The notes under the pieces: generated by a model
Seen by the model: the letters and a program-made list of their open reading frames with translations, nothing else
Told to the model about the DNA's origin: nothing
The model's database searches: none
Made by a program: the position numbers and the translations under genes
Shown: positions 10,901-24,468 of the stretch, one piece after another
Position numbering within the stretch: position 1 is the first letter of the stretch
How the letters are laid out: the number at the start of each line of letters is the position of its first letter
NCBI GenBank assembly: GCA_947184155.2
Contig: CAMXCT020001144.1
Span: 65,440-129,439, forward strand
DNA from: Cladocopium goreaui
Lineage: Eukaryota > Sar > Dinophyceae > Suessiales > Symbiodiniaceae
Length of the DNA stretch: 64,000 nucleotides
Direction of reading: 5' to 3'

Positions 10901-11689
10901 TCTCCATAAACAAATGCTCTCGAACGTTGAACAACTCGGATGTCTTTGCAAGTACCACATAATGCCTTGCCCTTTGCTTTGCCGCCCTTCTTGCCACCTG
11001 GGCTTGGCGCGTGAGAGCCAAAGTACAGTTGCACATTGTGTCCCGGCTCAGTTGATACTGAGAGGCATACCTCTTAGGGCAGAGATTCGAACAGTGCCTC
11101 AGGTCACATGAGGTGCGCCGCAAATAGGGACCACCGGCAAACTTATTGCAGCAAAGGTGAGCTGCGGACCTTCCTTGTTGATGCTTCGTTGGATGTGGAA
11201 TTTCCTTGCCAGCGCGTGCCAATACAGACAAACGGGACGCAGGACAAAAGGTCGGGGATTGCACATTGCCTACAAACAGAAGGCAACTGGCAACAGGATT
11301 AATAATATGCGGATACATGCTAGCAGCAGGTTGAGGGTGTGAGGTCGTATTTTTCATATTTTCAGTCAGAAGGTCTAAGAAGCATGATGAGAGCATCTGA
11401 GAGCATGTAATGAATGGATGTGAATGGATGTGAATCCACATGAGAGTTAATATGAATCCATAGATATCGATACATGAAACTCAAATCAATTGAAATCAAT
11501 TGAAATCGATTGTAACGCAGTACTTCGCTTCAGCTTTGGGCCCTGGCGTAGGAAACTGACCTCGTGGAGGCGGTGCCCAAGCCTCAGGGCACCAGCAAAA
11601 ACATCCTCTGCGTTGAGTCCCTGTCTTTCGCTTGGGATCTGGTTATCCCATGTTATCTCCTTAAACCTGCTTCTATCATTGTCTATCAT
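10901..11689. other. Unassigned stretch
   Basis: A minus-strand frame is open from 11441 to 10896, with a basic, Ala/Arg-rich C-terminal part (around 11010-10920). No family is recognised and no splice pattern is convincing. Confidence 0.4.
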
Positions 11690-12115
11690 ATTTTACCATC
11701 TTAAATCATGCTATATATATAATCTAATCTTATATCATCTTATATTACCTTAGATCATGTTCTATCATATTGTGCCATCTTATGCCATCTTATGTCATCT
11801 TATATCCTCTTATATCATCTTATATCGTCTTATATCATCTTATATCATCTTATATCATCTGTTATCATCTTATAGCATCGTATATCATTTTATATCATAT
11901 TATCATCTTATAACCTATATCATCGTATATCATCTTTTACATATAATCTTACATCCTCGTATATCATCTGGTATCATCTTATATCATCTTATAATATCGT
12001 ATTCTACCACTGTATATCATATGTTGATCATAATAGATCATCTTATATAATCTTATTTCATCTTATATTGTCTTATGTCATCTGCTATCATCTTATATCA
12101 TCTTATATCGGCTTA
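11690..12115. repeat. 10-bp minisatellite (ATCATCTTAT)n
   Basis: About 40 degenerate units of TATATCATCT/TCATCTTATA with a 10-bp period over 425 bp. Plus-strand Tyr/His/Ile/Leu frames across it are artefacts. Confidence 0.95.
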
Positions 12116-12372
12116 CTTTGAACCTGTCAAAATGGAAAAGAATCAGCCCTCGTAAACAATTCCGTGGCGACCTGCAATCAAACTATAAGTTTTCAGGAAT
12201 AGATAAGGAATCGAGTTTGCCTTTGTGTGTCACTTCTGTAGTGCCAAGCATGGCATTTACTGGGTCCATCTGGGTCCCTAATGTACCATTACGTAGCGGG
12301 GAAACTGGTCAAAAGCTGTCCAATGAAGCGTAAGAACCGCGACCTCCCTGTGACAGAATTACACCCCTGCCA

Positions 12373-12720
12373 TTACAGGTAGAAAGACCTCGCATCTTGG
12401 GTGATGAAAGGTGTCTGACACCCGCTGACTGCATTCGCTAGGGTTGGTTGCATGTTTGTATGCATTTGTACCGTTATTTCCGTCATTATCTCAAACCAGG
12501 ATCCTTTGAAACATTTGAAACCATAGGCAAACGCCTTTACAAACTGAGTATCTCCGACGTCTGGAAATAGTTGTCCCTTTCCTCTCACTCCGGAATGATC
12601 CGGAATGTCTATTTCCAGATCAAGTAAAAACTGCTCTGCAGACAAAATACCACAGTGGCTTAGGCCCACGATTTGGTGAAGGATACTTTGTACGACATCT
12701 TTGTACTTTTTTTCTTGAAT
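12373..12720 (-). CDS. Candidate exon, product unknown
   Basis: A 119-codon minus-strand open stretch with ordinary protein composition (Leu-His-Gln-Ile-Val-Gly-Leu, then Ile-Asp-Ile-Pro-Asp-His-Ser-Gly-Val-Arg-Gly-Lys-Gly). Its length without repeats suggests coding. No family is recognised and exon ends are not fixed. It lies just downstream of the larger minus-strand frame at 13858-12761 and could belong to the same gene. Confidence 0.4.
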   Translation of the reverse strand: MQEKKYKDVVQSILHQIVGLSHCGILSAEQFLLDLEIDIPDHSGVRGKGQLFPDVGDTQFVKAFAYGFKCFKGSWFEIMTEITVQMHTNMQPTLANAVSGCQTPFITQDARSFYL

Positions 12721-12760
12721 GCACATGTACACTTGCTAGACATACAACGTGTTCAGATGT

Positions 12761-13858
12761 TCAAACTGCAAGACAGCTAAGCTGCCACAAACCAAATGGT
12801 TCAAATTTCCTGCAAATGAGGCAACCTCCAATATCCAAGACTTTTTGCTGCAAACGGAAATCAACTACCAAAGGATTTTGATTGTGAGACGAATCGCGGC
12901 ACCAAAGCACTGCTTCTGCATCAGCTTCGAGCATGGCCAGTTCCTCGCGCATTTTAGCTCGAAGCATGGCCAGCTCGGTGAGCAAAGGATTTCTCTGCGC
13001 TTGGTGAGAGTTGAGTGAGTTGAGTGAGTTACTCACTGAGTTGTGCAAGTTGAGTTCCTCTGCCGAATGATCCGAATGTCGTTGTGTCAAATCTGTGCTG
13101 TGATGCGCTTCCGGATCTCTTTTAGAATCTGCACTGGCTGTCGATCCAATCGATCCATCCTTGATGGCGCTGGCCCAGACTCTTGCAATTCTCAATTCGG
13201 CTTCACGCCTGTGTGCTGCCAACTGACACAAAAGCTCTTGAGCTCGGGCTCGCTGGGCGGAAGATGCAGAAGATTGCACTTGTTGAACATTGATCGCTGA
13301 GGCAACGCCTGAAGAAATTGAATGAAATTCTGTTTGAAAATCTGTTGGTGCCCCGGCGGTTTCACATTTGCCCTCACAATCTGACGTTCGCCAGTCCAGA
13401 GTGCGTTGGACGCATATTCCACTTGGGACATGTGTCTCTTGTGTTATTTGCGGGTCATGGGCCATGCGGGTCGACTCAGAGAACAGCGGCAGCCCAGGCG
13501 ACCTTGGACCCGGTGACCTGAGCCTGTCAGCTCTGTCTCTGTCTCTGTCAGCTCTTTCAGCAAACGGCCATCTGGGGACACCCAACGGACGCCCAAAGCG
13601 ACCGCAGGAAGTCGGATAAGTCGGGCGGCCCCCGCTTGAGGTACTTGAGCCACTTGGTTCGTGGCTTGGGCTAGGTGCACGCAGTACCAGGCCCTCGCGA
13701 GCATCGGAATCGCGGAAATGACCATCCCACAACCCACTTTCCACATACTTTGAGCGCTTTGACCCGGATGGGAACCCTATCATTTGGGCCTTTTCGGCAC
13801 CAGCTGCATCTGTACAAAGACATAATGGCAACACTAGAGCCAAAGCTTTCAAGATCAT
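12761..13858 (-). CDS. Hypothetical protein or exon, 365 codons, signal-like start and coiled coil
   Basis: Longest non-repetitive open frame outside the retroelement. The ATG at 13858 gives a hydrophobic N-terminus (MILKALALVLPLCLC) that could be a signal peptide. The middle is Arg/Asp/Ser/Pro-rich. Residues near 215-245 (Gln-Glu-Leu-Leu-Cys-Gln-Leu...) and near 300-330 (LLTELAMLRAKMREELAMLE) have heptad-like leucines. I do not recognise the family. Given the intron-rich genes here, part of the frame may be intron. A GTG lies three codons upstream of the ATG. Confidence 0.45.
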   Translation of the reverse strand: MILKALALVLPLCLCTDAAGAEKAQMIGFPSGSKRSKYVESGLWDGHFRDSDAREGLVLRAPSPSHEPSGSSTSSGGRPTYPTSCGRFGRPLGVPRWPFAERADRDRDRADRLRSPGPRSPGLPLFSESTRMAHDPQITQETHVPSGICVQRTLDWRTSDCEGKCETAGAPTDFQTEFHSISSGVASAINVQQVQSSASSAQRARAQELLCQLAAHRREAELRIARVWASAIKDGSIGSTASADSKRDPEAHHSTDLTQRHSDHSAEELNLHNSVSNSLNSLNSHQAQRNPLLTELAMLRAKMREELAMLEADAEAVLWCRDSSHNQNPLVVDFRLQQKVLDIGGCLICRKFEPFGLWQLSCLAV

Positions 13859-13859
13859 C

Positions 13860-15800
13860 AGAGTCACAGTCTCTGCTTATTTCAGCAGCTGCATGAATCA
13901 CTGGCTTTCAGAGCTTGCTTTCGGCTGAATGACTTGGCAGCAGGCACCCTTCCCTGACATGGCTGGCTTCTTGCCCTCCTGCACAGAAACGTTGTGAATT
14001 TCTGCTTCTGGGTGAAGGAAAACATTTGAAAAGAGCTTGGCAACAAACTTGTCTTGCACTGTGATGTTGTTTGCTGATTTTGCTCATAAGGCATGATGTA
14101 CTATGCAAAGGAATCAAAGGTGTGTCAGCACCAAGTCGACTGGCTCTCAGCATGGCTCCAGTATTACATCTTCAGCACCGAGACCTTTGCCATCACTGTA
14201 GACGAAGAATGACCTTCAAAGAGAAAGCATGTAAAGACATGCAAAGACATGCAGGTGTTGATCAAATTACATCAAATTACATCAAATTTTTGTAAACCGT
14301 TGACATCCGTTGACCATCATGGCATCTCAATGCATCTAATACTGCAATGAAGCGATCACTGGCATTGAGACTGGCCCTCTGCAGCAATATCCAGACGCCC
14401 TATTACTCCTCCAGTGGGCACTTACCTGCCAAACCCGGCGCACACTCTTGCCCCGCTGTACAGAACACCGCTCTTCACATCCAGGACATTGACATAGATC
14501 CTTGTATTTGCTGGGCCAAGAATCATGAAAAAAACAATTTGCACACACTGTCAACATCATTGGAACGGTGATGCAGGTGCAGGCTGCTCCTCCAGTTGTT
14601 CTTAAAAGCTTCTGGATGGTCCAGTAACTCATCTGGCTGAATCCAGCCAAACCTTGGACCAACAAAGGTAACATGCTGTGGCACTCGACATCCTTGGACC
14701 ATGTTGAGCATCCAAGATATCCAAGCATCATCCAGGTGCTCTACATCTCTGCGCTATGCTGACAAGCACTTTGGTCCATGGCACCCATGAATCCATGAAA
14801 CAATTTGATTTGATTCTCAGATTTCTCAGGTCATCACTTTCTCTTCCATTGAAGTACCTCAAGTCTGGAAAAAAAAAACATGGCCAAACAGGATCCCAAA
14901 CTGATGTACATGAGGCCCCACATGCTGCATGCTGGACATTTGCTCAAGTGGCAGGGACCCTTGGACACAGACTGAGCCAGTGTGTCGAACATTCCTCAAG
15001 CTTCATGAATTGCGGCAACAGACATTGATCCTGGTCCTAAACTCCTAAACCAACGGCTGAAAACAACTATAGGAATTGGAACCATTTGGAACCTACCGTA
15101 GATTTAATCTACCTGACAACTGTACCAAAGAATTGCTGCAAACTCAAAACAAATCGACAAATCACTATTCACATCTATTCACTATCACTGTCTGTCACGG
15201 TCGTGGACAGCGAGGTCCTCACCAGGGAAAATATCGGTGTGAGGTGCGGCCAAGTTGCGCAACTCGCTGTCTCAGCTGGTGACTAAGTAGAGGCGAAACC
15301 ATTCGTATCTCAGACTTCAATGCTTTCAGAGTGCTGTCAGAGTGCTGTCAGGGTGCCTTCAGAGTGCCTTCAGAGTGCCTTCAGTGCTTTGGACTGTGTT
15401 GATGGATCTTAAAGGTCAGGATATTTGCCACGTGTCACCTCTTCGCATGTCCATGTAAAGGTTTCCAAGGGTTTCCCTGCAAGTTTACTTGTGGCACATC
15501 ATGTGTACTTTTGGCCCTGGGCAATTTCTACCAGCATTTTGAGAGCTACAGCTAAGCAGTTGCAGGTACATATAGATGCATCATGTTATGTTACATCAAG
15601 TTGTATGGTTTTAAAACTCGAAGGGCCACAAGAGCTAACGTGTCTGTGCACATAACATGTGTCTCCTGAAGACCATTTCTTTGCTAATTTTCCAAAGCAT
15701 GACATGACAGTTGCACCGATGCTCAAACCTCTAGATTTTCAGAGCTGTGTCATGTTGACACATTGAGCTGGTGGACCAAAAAGTCCTATGTACACAGTAA
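13860..15800. other. Mostly unassigned; candidate minus exons near 14711-14560 and 14500-14420
   Basis: The minus strand at 14711-14560 is open with coding-like composition (HVTFVGPRFGWIQPDELLDH). A Cys-rich stretch (CQCPGCEERC) lies at about 14490-14450 in another frame. Neither is assigned to a family. 15330-15395 holds a 12-bp tandem array (CAGAGTGCTGTC). Nothing else is supportable. Confidence 0.35.
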
Positions 15801-18470
15801 ACACACAGTAACTAGGGCTAAACGGCTAAACCATTCCTGATGTCATGGCATACTAGCAAAAGGCTAGCCTGCACCGACCAATCATTTGCTCTCAATCCTT
15901 CACTGCCTGCAACCGCTGAACCTGAGGGATCGGCATCTTTTTGGTCAATCATGTGTGCAGTGTAGTGCAGTGTAGTGCAGTGGAGTGCAATGTACACTTG
16001 CGAACACAGGCATAGCCGGCATAGCTGCTTGTCACTCCTAAACTCAAGTGCGGAACCCGTGTCATGTTGGCAAGGAGGACCTGCTTTGGCACCTCCTGAG
16101 GACTGTCCAAGCCAAGAATGACGTTCAATGACGTTCAAAGAAGTTCAATAATTGAATAATGCAGAGGATTCCTCGGATTGCAGGGTGTCCTGATGTTCAC
16201 CGAAAATGTGGACTTTTGGAGCTGAACACGTGCCTTCTTGGACAGGACCTTCTGCAAAGACTTGCAAGCCTCCGCCTGGTCTTGACCTATGAACCACACT
16301 CAAGGCTACACACACACACACAAGCACACAGTGTCTGGCGGCCCGCTGGATAAGTTGCTAGGCATCTAACGCTCACGACGCTTCAGCCGAAGCTTCAGCT
16401 TTGCCTCTCAGTGTGGACTGGAAACATTTGAGAAACCAAATTTTGAAGTTGTACAGCACCAAAGCATACTAAAGCTTTCCGACTAAACACATAAAGTGTC
16501 AGTTGGAAACAAGCATGGCAGACACTGCTTGGCCCTCTTGCCCTTCAGGCCTGTTCAATTAGTGTGGAAGCAACGCCACATTGCTTCGCCTGACCAGCAT
16601 TTTTTGCGAAAAAAATATACATTAGAAATACATTAGGCATGTCACTGTCCAGCGATTGTAGGTGCAGCACACATATCCAGCCTCTTGGATTGCACTTCGA
16701 GCACTGCGCAGCCAATTCTTTGAGCCCTGGCCACAGAACTCAAGATGTTGATAGCAAATGTACTGCCCGTACTTCCTATGAATAATAATAGTTATGGAAG
16801 CTCTGTCTTCTGTTGACGCCTCATCTACATCTTCAGACTGTCCGGCCCCGTTGCTCCTGGGTGTGTTGGGCCTTGCTGGCTGTTCCAGTCGTGAAGTTCG
16901 TGAAGCAACATTGGAATTCCATGATTTGTCCGGTGCAAAGCATTCTGCCAGCACCATGTGCCGCCGTGTCGCCCATGCTAGCAGCTGCTAGCATCACTGA
17001 GCTGTCTACAACGCTGGAAGACCTTCTTCAGCATTGATCCGCTCTTGCAACGTGGCTGCAGCAGCCTGGAGTCTCATAGTGTCGCAGAGTATCCAAGTAA
17101 CGACAAGTACGCCGCATTCAATCTCGATGCTGTGACGTATAAAAAAGCAGTCGACAGCGTTAAACAGCCTGTCGTCGTGCTTCCGCTTCTGTAAGATTTC
17201 GGAGTACAGAGCTAGCTTGCTCCATGAGGCCAGAAGACCTCAGAATGCCGCCGAAGCTCAGGCAAAGTCGAAAATGTTCGCATCAGAGAAATCCTGAGGA
17301 TAAGACTCCCGATCACCTGAATGACACTGTGAGCAGACACAAGTTATCGTGTGTCAGTGCAAGAATATTGCAGCACAGCCTCTTGCAACAGACCTTGAGC
17401 CGCTGGGACCTAAAGGTTGCGACATGAATGATGCACAAAGATCAAAGCAGTGCGGATGCCAATTTCGGTGGCATCTGTGAAGCTGATATCATTCAAAAAT
17501 AATCAAGAATCAAGTACAAGACAAAACCACAGCTATACAATGCTGGAGGATGCTGTAAGACGCAGCAAGACGATGTAAGACGCTATAAGACGCTGTAAGG
17601 CGCTGCAAGTACGCAGCTGCGGCTGCTATACTGCTTTATCTAAGGATGACGTTCTTCTTTTTCCACTGGACTCACGAGAACCTGATGCTTTTTTCTCCTC
17701 TCGAGACGTCTCAAGTGTATTTTTTTCCACGGATACAAATTGAAGAAGATAAACTTGGTCGATTACATACTAATTATTCACATATATATTTGCATCATTT
17801 TGCATCTTTGTTCTGGCTCGAGAGTCAATGCCGGTCCAAGCTTTTGGGTCCACATTGAATACTCGCCTAGGTCTAGAGGCTCTAAACTATGCTTGCTTTC
17901 TTCAGGTTGCTCGCTTTGGGGTGTTGAAATCGCCCAAGAATGCTTAAGAAATATCAGAGGAGCTTTTAGGAACGCACCAGGTCAACATGTCAAGAGCATG
18001 GGCTCTCCAGCCACATAATTGAAAATAGTTAAAACGCATGACGCGATGCAGGTGGTCGTTGCACTGTGCCTAGATCCCACGTGCGCCGAGTCTGGCGGTA
18101 AACAGCGTGCCTTGAATCCTCCACCTCAGTCCCTCAACCCTTCCGCAACGGTTCCGCAATGGTTCTGCAACGGTTCCGCAATCTCCAAAACTGGAGCTGA
18201 AGCTCTACACGATACTGCCCCGAACCCAACAAAAACCTGACAGCATGATGCTATACGACGCTCTTGTTGACATTTGTTGACAGCTATATAGGCTGTAATA
18301 CAGCCGCTGTATGTGTGATCTATGAAGTGCTGAAAGATCTATGCTGCAAAGTGGCGGTCTGTCAGACCAACTTGCCCAAGCGCCCTGACCTGAAAATCTC
18401 AAGTGCTTGGTCTTTGTCGGTCTTTGTCGGTCTTCGTTTGGCTCAAAGCCTTTCTCATCTCTTTCAGTTC
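15801..18470. other. Unassigned stretch with short arrays
   Basis: Short (CA)n near 16312, a ~10-bp CTGTAAGACG array near 17550-17605, and GGTTCCGCAA repeats near 18147-18180. Minus-strand open segments exist, for example 16957-16700, but have no recognisable domain. Confidence 0.35.
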
Positions 18471-18476
18471 TGCGTT

Positions 18477-18540
18477 TCAGGAGATGGCCTGTCGCATAGA
18501 TCGCTCAATCTCCGCATGGTCTCTTGCATTCAATGCCAAC
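18477..18540 (-). CDS. Candidate coiled-coil exon
   Basis: After an AG|G acceptor the minus strand reads LALNARDHAEIERSMRQAIS. It is followed, in another frame, by a second helical Lys/Glu-rich stretch (AELKEMRKALSQTKTDKD) at about 18465-18405. The composition fits a coiled-coil protein. Gene membership and family are unknown. Confidence 0.4.
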
Positions 18541-18599
18541 CTTAGAGGACGCAGGCTGGAAGCTACGTCGAAATTGGGTTCGAAACACTAGTCACTAGA

Positions 18600-20970
18600 T
18601 GGTGTAATACCAAGAATACCAAGAATAAGCATGAATAAGCTAAATAAATGCGCGGTTCCCTGGATCTGAAATTCTGAGCTATACTCAACTATCCCCAGCT
18701 ACCTGGCACTGAGATATGGCAGCTGTGAATGGTTGTTATGTAGCCATGTTGGTTAAGATTAGCAGAGGCTAGCCGTTTTGGCTGAGAATGTGGCTGTAGC
18801 CTGTGCTCCGCCACACTTCTCTGACAGGCCTCCGGCAACTCGGACTGCTCTTGGACTGCTCTTGGCAAAAGATGCACACCAATTGCATAATGTTGGGTTC
18901 ACGAAGGAAAGACCATTGCAAATGCGAGGAAGGTTTCAATAGTTGAAGCCAGAAATTAAAAGCAAAACTGCAAAATACTGCAAATACTGCAAATTTGTTT
19001 GTACATGCCAGGCATTCAAGATGGATCTGAAGACTTCATCTGCCTCTCTTCTGGCATTTTGCAACAAAAGCCTTCAGCAAAAGCTGTGTTCAACCGCAAA
19101 GCTTCAGAACATTTCAGAGCCACTGAGCAGTGAGCAAGGCTTTCCAAAAAAAAAGTCTTGCAAAATATCAGAACTAGTCAGGATGATTCCAGGATGATTC
19201 GGACACCAGGCAATGTAGGCACCATGCTTTCCTTTCTGGATGCTGTCGTGCTGGAGCCCGGCACCTGTACGGCAGATCGATCACGGAAACACATCCCATC
19301 ACTCGAATCCCCACCACGTGGTGCCACCACTTGTCATCGTGGGATTTATATAGATCTATATATATATATAGATCTACATAGATCTATCTAGATCTATTGA
19401 CTCCATACACATCGAAAGTAAACCAATCAGCGCCCAACTTTCGGCTTTGCTCAAGATCTCCTTGAGCGGGACCTGAGCCAAAAGCTCCAAGATATGCATT
19501 GCAGCATTGCACCTGGTTTGAAGCAACGTAAAGCAACTGCGTACGAGAACGGTGGGAAAGTCTAGATACTACATTGTCTGGCGTCACGCATTGCTCCTGA
19601 AAACTGAGGGAGGCGCCAATAGATCGTGGGTGGACTTGCCACTTGCTCGGCATTCCTTCCGGTGCGCAATGTCAGCTGCATCTCAACACTCTGTGCTACA
19701 CATAGCAGCCTGAATTTGGTTCGACATTGTGAAATGTTATCAAGTCATGTTGAAGTCATGTTGAGTCATTTGAGTCTTTCGCCTCAATTCTCTTCAGCTG
19801 AGCGATGAGCTGCGACCGCACCTCAGAGATTCACCAAATGATCCGCCAAATGCCACTGCAAAAGTTGCAAACCCAATGGCTGACACTGCACACTTGCTCA
19901 CAATGCCTCATTTGAGATCATATTGAGATCATAAGAGGCCAAGACTTCTCTTCGGCGGGCGTTGTCCTTTTCCCTCTTGTCCAGTATCTCCTGTGAGTCT
20001 GACTCAGGGTCTACGAAGGTCTCAAGGACTATTTGTCTGGCAGGTGACTTGATGCAGAATTGGGTATATTAGCGCGATTAAGGGTATTCTGCGATACAGG
20101 ACTACCCAGCACGATGCAAAAGGTTTGACGTCTTTCAATGATGCTGAGTTGTTAAATGGTTTGCAGTTGAGTCATGTACTTGCCGCTATTTAATACTGCA
20201 TGAAAAATGCCCAACCCAGCTGACAAGCGACTTGGCGGACGTCTAACCCGCCACTGGCCTTGCCCTGTGCAATTAACCGCTCCAACTTCGATGTCCATGG
20301 CTTCAGCGCGCCGGCGGCCTGGAGGACAGCTTCTGAAATAAACCATTGCCTGAAACAAACTCCTTTCATAGTCAAAACAAAAGGACTCATCAAGCAGTGA
20401 CTCAAGCAGTGACTCAAGCAGCTAAACATCGCCGAATCGAAACAAGTTTGACCATAGCCGCCAGCCTCTAGGAGCTGTTGGTATCGCCACGGATGCTTTT
20501 GAAGGACCTATGGCAGAGCTTTAAGCTTTAAAAGCTTTTAAAAGAAACAGTCTTTGAGAACTTCCATGAGTGTCGTTTGGCAAATGAGGTGAAGTACGGT
20601 GAAAGGATGCAAGAAAGCACTGAGAACTCAAAAGGATCGACGGCAACAAATTGTATATCATACGGTCAAACCCCTTGTCCTGCACTGCATCTTGCAGCAA
20701 ACTGATAAGGCAAGTTCACAAAGTGGTCACCAAGTGGTCACAAACTGTTCACAAGCTTCAAGTTCAAATGAGGCTGTAACGGGAAGTGCTCTTTGCACCT
20801 CCCCGGCCAGCACCTCACAGCCTGTCACCAATAGCTGCAATAGCTGCAACAAGCCCAAGTTGTGGAGATCTCATTCTACAGTCCAGGTGATCAGCTGCAT
20901 CACCAAATATAAAATGCTATAAAATCATATAGAATATACAATGACATAAAGCTCAGAATTGACATGTACG
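18600..20970. other. Unassigned stretch
   Basis: No gene supportable. Contains an (AT)n/GATC-rich palindromic stretch near 19348-19396 and a 12-bp array (GTGACTCAAGCA) near 20395-20420. Confidence 0.35.
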
Positions 20971-20976
20971 GCAATG

Positions 20977-21055
20977 TGTGGCTCTCAGCATCCAGCGTTG
21001 CTCATGCTCCCGAAGTTCTGCTAGCTTCTGGCTTGCTGCCCGAAGTTTCCTCAAG
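20977..21055 (-). CDS. Candidate coiled-coil exon
   Basis: After a TGTGCAG acceptor the minus strand reads LRKLRAASQKLAELREHEQR followed by WMLRA, a strongly helical, heptad-like segment. No family assigned. It may belong with other helical minus-strand exons around 12.8-25 kb. Confidence 0.4.
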
Positions 21056-21229
21056 CTGCACACATGGGCATCAAAAAAAGGAGGACTGCTGGGCATCAAA
21101 AAAGGAGGACTGCCAACTTCAAGCGTCTCTTTTCTGCAGAACACGTTTCCTTCAGAGCCATGAACGACTGAGTGCAGCTCTCAGCAGAAACTCCAGCGCT
21201 CTTTGCTGCGCGAACAGCGGTCTCTAGGC

Positions 21230-23760
21230 GCAAGCGACCCTGATTCAGACTGAAGGTGCAAAATTGACACAGTCGGTGCGATCAAAGCTCCAGCGGGGAA
21301 ATGCATAATTAAACATCAATGGTCAATGCACCTGAACACCGACTCCTCTCGAGGCTTCCTGAAGTTCAGCTTGCGTAGATTCTCGATTCACCTACGAGTA
21401 CAACAGATTGTGAAAGTGAGGCAAAGTGAGGTGTCTGTATGGGGTGCTTTGGGACTGTTCAGATGACTCTTCAAAATCTCCAGTCTGAACAATCCGGAGT
21501 CAGCCCGCCTGCAACTCCTTGAGCCGCAGAACTTGCCGCTCGGCCGTGTGTATGTTGAGGCCAAGCCTGCAAAGAGTCCGACCCGTCCAAAATATCTATG
21601 TCCTGTGCCAGCCCTTAAACATTTCCAGGAAGTTTGATGCATCAATTCTCCTTAGGTTCTCCTTTCAACTTGTGAAGTTTCCCCTGGAACTGAATTTGTC
21701 TGACCTCTTGCATTCCTCTACCGCTGCTTGGAGTCTCTCCAAGTCAGCCTCTGTTTGGCATCGCCTTCCAAATGGTCAGAACATGTCAAACTGTTTGCAA
21801 ACATGTCAAAACTGTTTGCATACTTCGCTTATCTTTTTGCTTACTTCTTCGATTCTTCGATGCTTTGTGCTGCATTGAAGAGCTCAAAAAGATGCGGCCA
21901 AAGACCTCGACAATGCTGATTGTAATTCATCCGCGGCGGCTCGGCGAAGCTGCAATACCTTTTGCAGGTTCAACACGGTTCAACTGCATCTCTTGAAAGC
22001 AAAAAAGAGCAAAATGAAGAATACAAAATATTGCGCAAACAGTCTGCAAAATCTTCAAGATGTGCAAATCATTCCAAGCACTAGGGACCAAACCTCCACA
22101 CTCCTCACAACATTCGTGCTGGGCAAGCAATCCAGCCCCAATAGAACAAATGTGTTTCATTCGAATGAAACAACCAAGGATGCCCAACGGTCGATCATGC
22201 AGTGCCTTTAGCTTGCCATCTTTTGATTTAAGACTTGGATATGGCCCACTTGCAAAGCTTCAACAATGACTTGCAAACGACTACAAGAACCACTGCAAGA
22301 TACTCAATTCTAGCGCCTCAGAAACGGGCCACAGACATGACTCGGCAATGACTCGGCGACGTTTTTGCCGGTCCTCTCATGCAGTTCGTCTGCCTCTTCG
22401 AGCAGGTCCTGAGAACTGAAATTTCTTCGAAGCACCGTCCAAACCCAGGAATCGCAGTATGTCGTTGGGAACATATGGGAATCTGGGTTGCTTTTGATTT
22501 TGAGACTCCCTGCTCTTTTCTGGGGCTATTTGATTTGCTTGATTGATTCATGATGATTCATGATGATTCATGAATATGTTGATTTCAGATCTGTGTGATT
22601 GTCTCGTGATTGTTTGGATTGCTCCTGGACTACTCATGCAGACTTGATGAGTGAATAAGGTCCATGGGTTGGCTTCATCTGCCAGCTGTCATCTGTCCTC
22701 GTCTGCTCCAAAGCGCTGACCATCTGCCAAGAGTCGAGCTAAGTGATGCACCTGCCAAGCTGAAAGACTTGCAAGCTGTGTTGATTGTGTTGACTGTGTT
22801 GTCAGTGTTGACTGCGTTGATATTTGTTCCACATAATTGGCTCCGTGTCAATACTTTGCAGTAAAAGAAAACGATATACAGAAAGGCTGTAACTGAGCCT
22901 GGACAATGTCCTTGAGAACATTATCGGCCACTGCACCAATGCCTCGTTCATCTCATGTAGACTGTAGACCAAATCCAGACCCGGCAGAACTTAAGAAGTC
23001 AATAATTCCACAAAGTACGTTCAGACATATTAAGACATAATTACATCAGGTACAGTGAGATTAAGACCAATTGAGCAGCAGAAATCTGACGCAAGCCAAA
23101 TAGGCTCACTCGTGCTCAGCATCACGCTAACCTCCTCGACTTGCAACATGAGTTTCTGCAGCCCTTCTTCAACCTTGTGAGAGTCCAAAACGTGAATTCT
23201 ACATATTTCTACAACGGGTCCCTAGCTGAAGATCGGCTCACGGAAAAATCTTAAGCTCTCGCCTTCAAACGAGGTCTGTGGATATTCTCCAAGTTCACAA
23301 GCCGCCGCTCAAAAGCGGTAATATCATCAAACGGCACCTCGCGAAGCGTTCAGCTCGCAGTCTAGTGGTATTGAAATACTGTGAAATAAATTTCAATGAC
23401 ATGGATAAATTGACATGGATTCTATCAAACTTCTGAGCACCCGGGTTTGCTTCGCTTCAGCCAGAGCCTTCACAGGGCTTTGGTTCATTGCTCTGAGAGT
23501 TGGGAAGGTTGACAAGGATTTACATAGCTTGTACGTCGTGGATCATGTGAAGGAACCGCTGATTTCCCATATGGGCCTTCTGAGCTGCATCAAGAATCCT
23601 GCTATCTGGATGCTGCTCAGCCTCAAAGGCAGATGCCGTCACCGTTCAAGTACAGGCACCCCGAAAATCCAACGACAAAGAAAACTACAAGGCGATCAAC
23701 CTCTGCAGGTGCGGCAATCATTGGAAGTAGTATGTCACATTTGGACGCATTGGCCCCAAG
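21230..23760. other. Unassigned stretch
   Basis: Direct repeats such as TTCATGATGA near 22545-22575 and ATGTCAAACTGTTTGCAAAC near 21782-21822. No exon with a recognisable motif on either strand. Confidence 0.35.
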
Positions 23761-23767
23761 ACATGTG

Positions 23768-23870
23768 TGTATATATATATACCGATATATATATATATAA
23801 TTACTGTGTATATAATATATATATATATATATATATTGTATATGTATATATATATTGTATAATTCAATGT
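23768..23870. repeat. (TA)n tract
   Basis: Alternating TA with interruptions, intergenic or intronic. Confidence 0.9.
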
Positions 23871-24468
23871 CTGCTATGTTTGGGGTCCAAAATTTTGAAC
23901 CGTCTGCAACCACCGAACTGTCATGTGCTGCATGCAAACTACACATTGTCTGACGCGTATGCGCTGGGTTGCTCAGAAACGATACTGTCTGAATTTTGAA
24001 GATTTGAGGAACATTCTGTGAAATGAGATAGAGAAACTGAGTCTACCTGGAAGAAGTGAGGGGCATCAAGGCATTCCACACTTCTGGGATGCTAGGTGGG
24101 ACTTGGAAACAACAATTGAGAAGTGGTCAGGTCACGGACGTGTTCAGAAATCAAGAAAGATTCACCTTTTGTTGGAATACGTACATTTTGGTCTGAAGGA
24201 GTGAATATCGCAGTATGCAAGACTTCATAAATGGCTTGGAGTTGAAAACTAAAAAGTCACAACCAAGCTCGCCGCCGAACAAGAAACAGTAACAGTGTGA
24301 ACAAGTCTTTTGCTGATGGCAACTGGAGGAAGTTCCAACCTGGGACAGCGGCTTTCTCTATTGCTCTTCGAAGAAGTTTGCTCCTCAGAGTTCGATATAC
24401 TGCAAATCACTGGATAATCGACGTTGAAATTCTAATCGAATGTTCACTGTGATAGATGCAACCTCTCA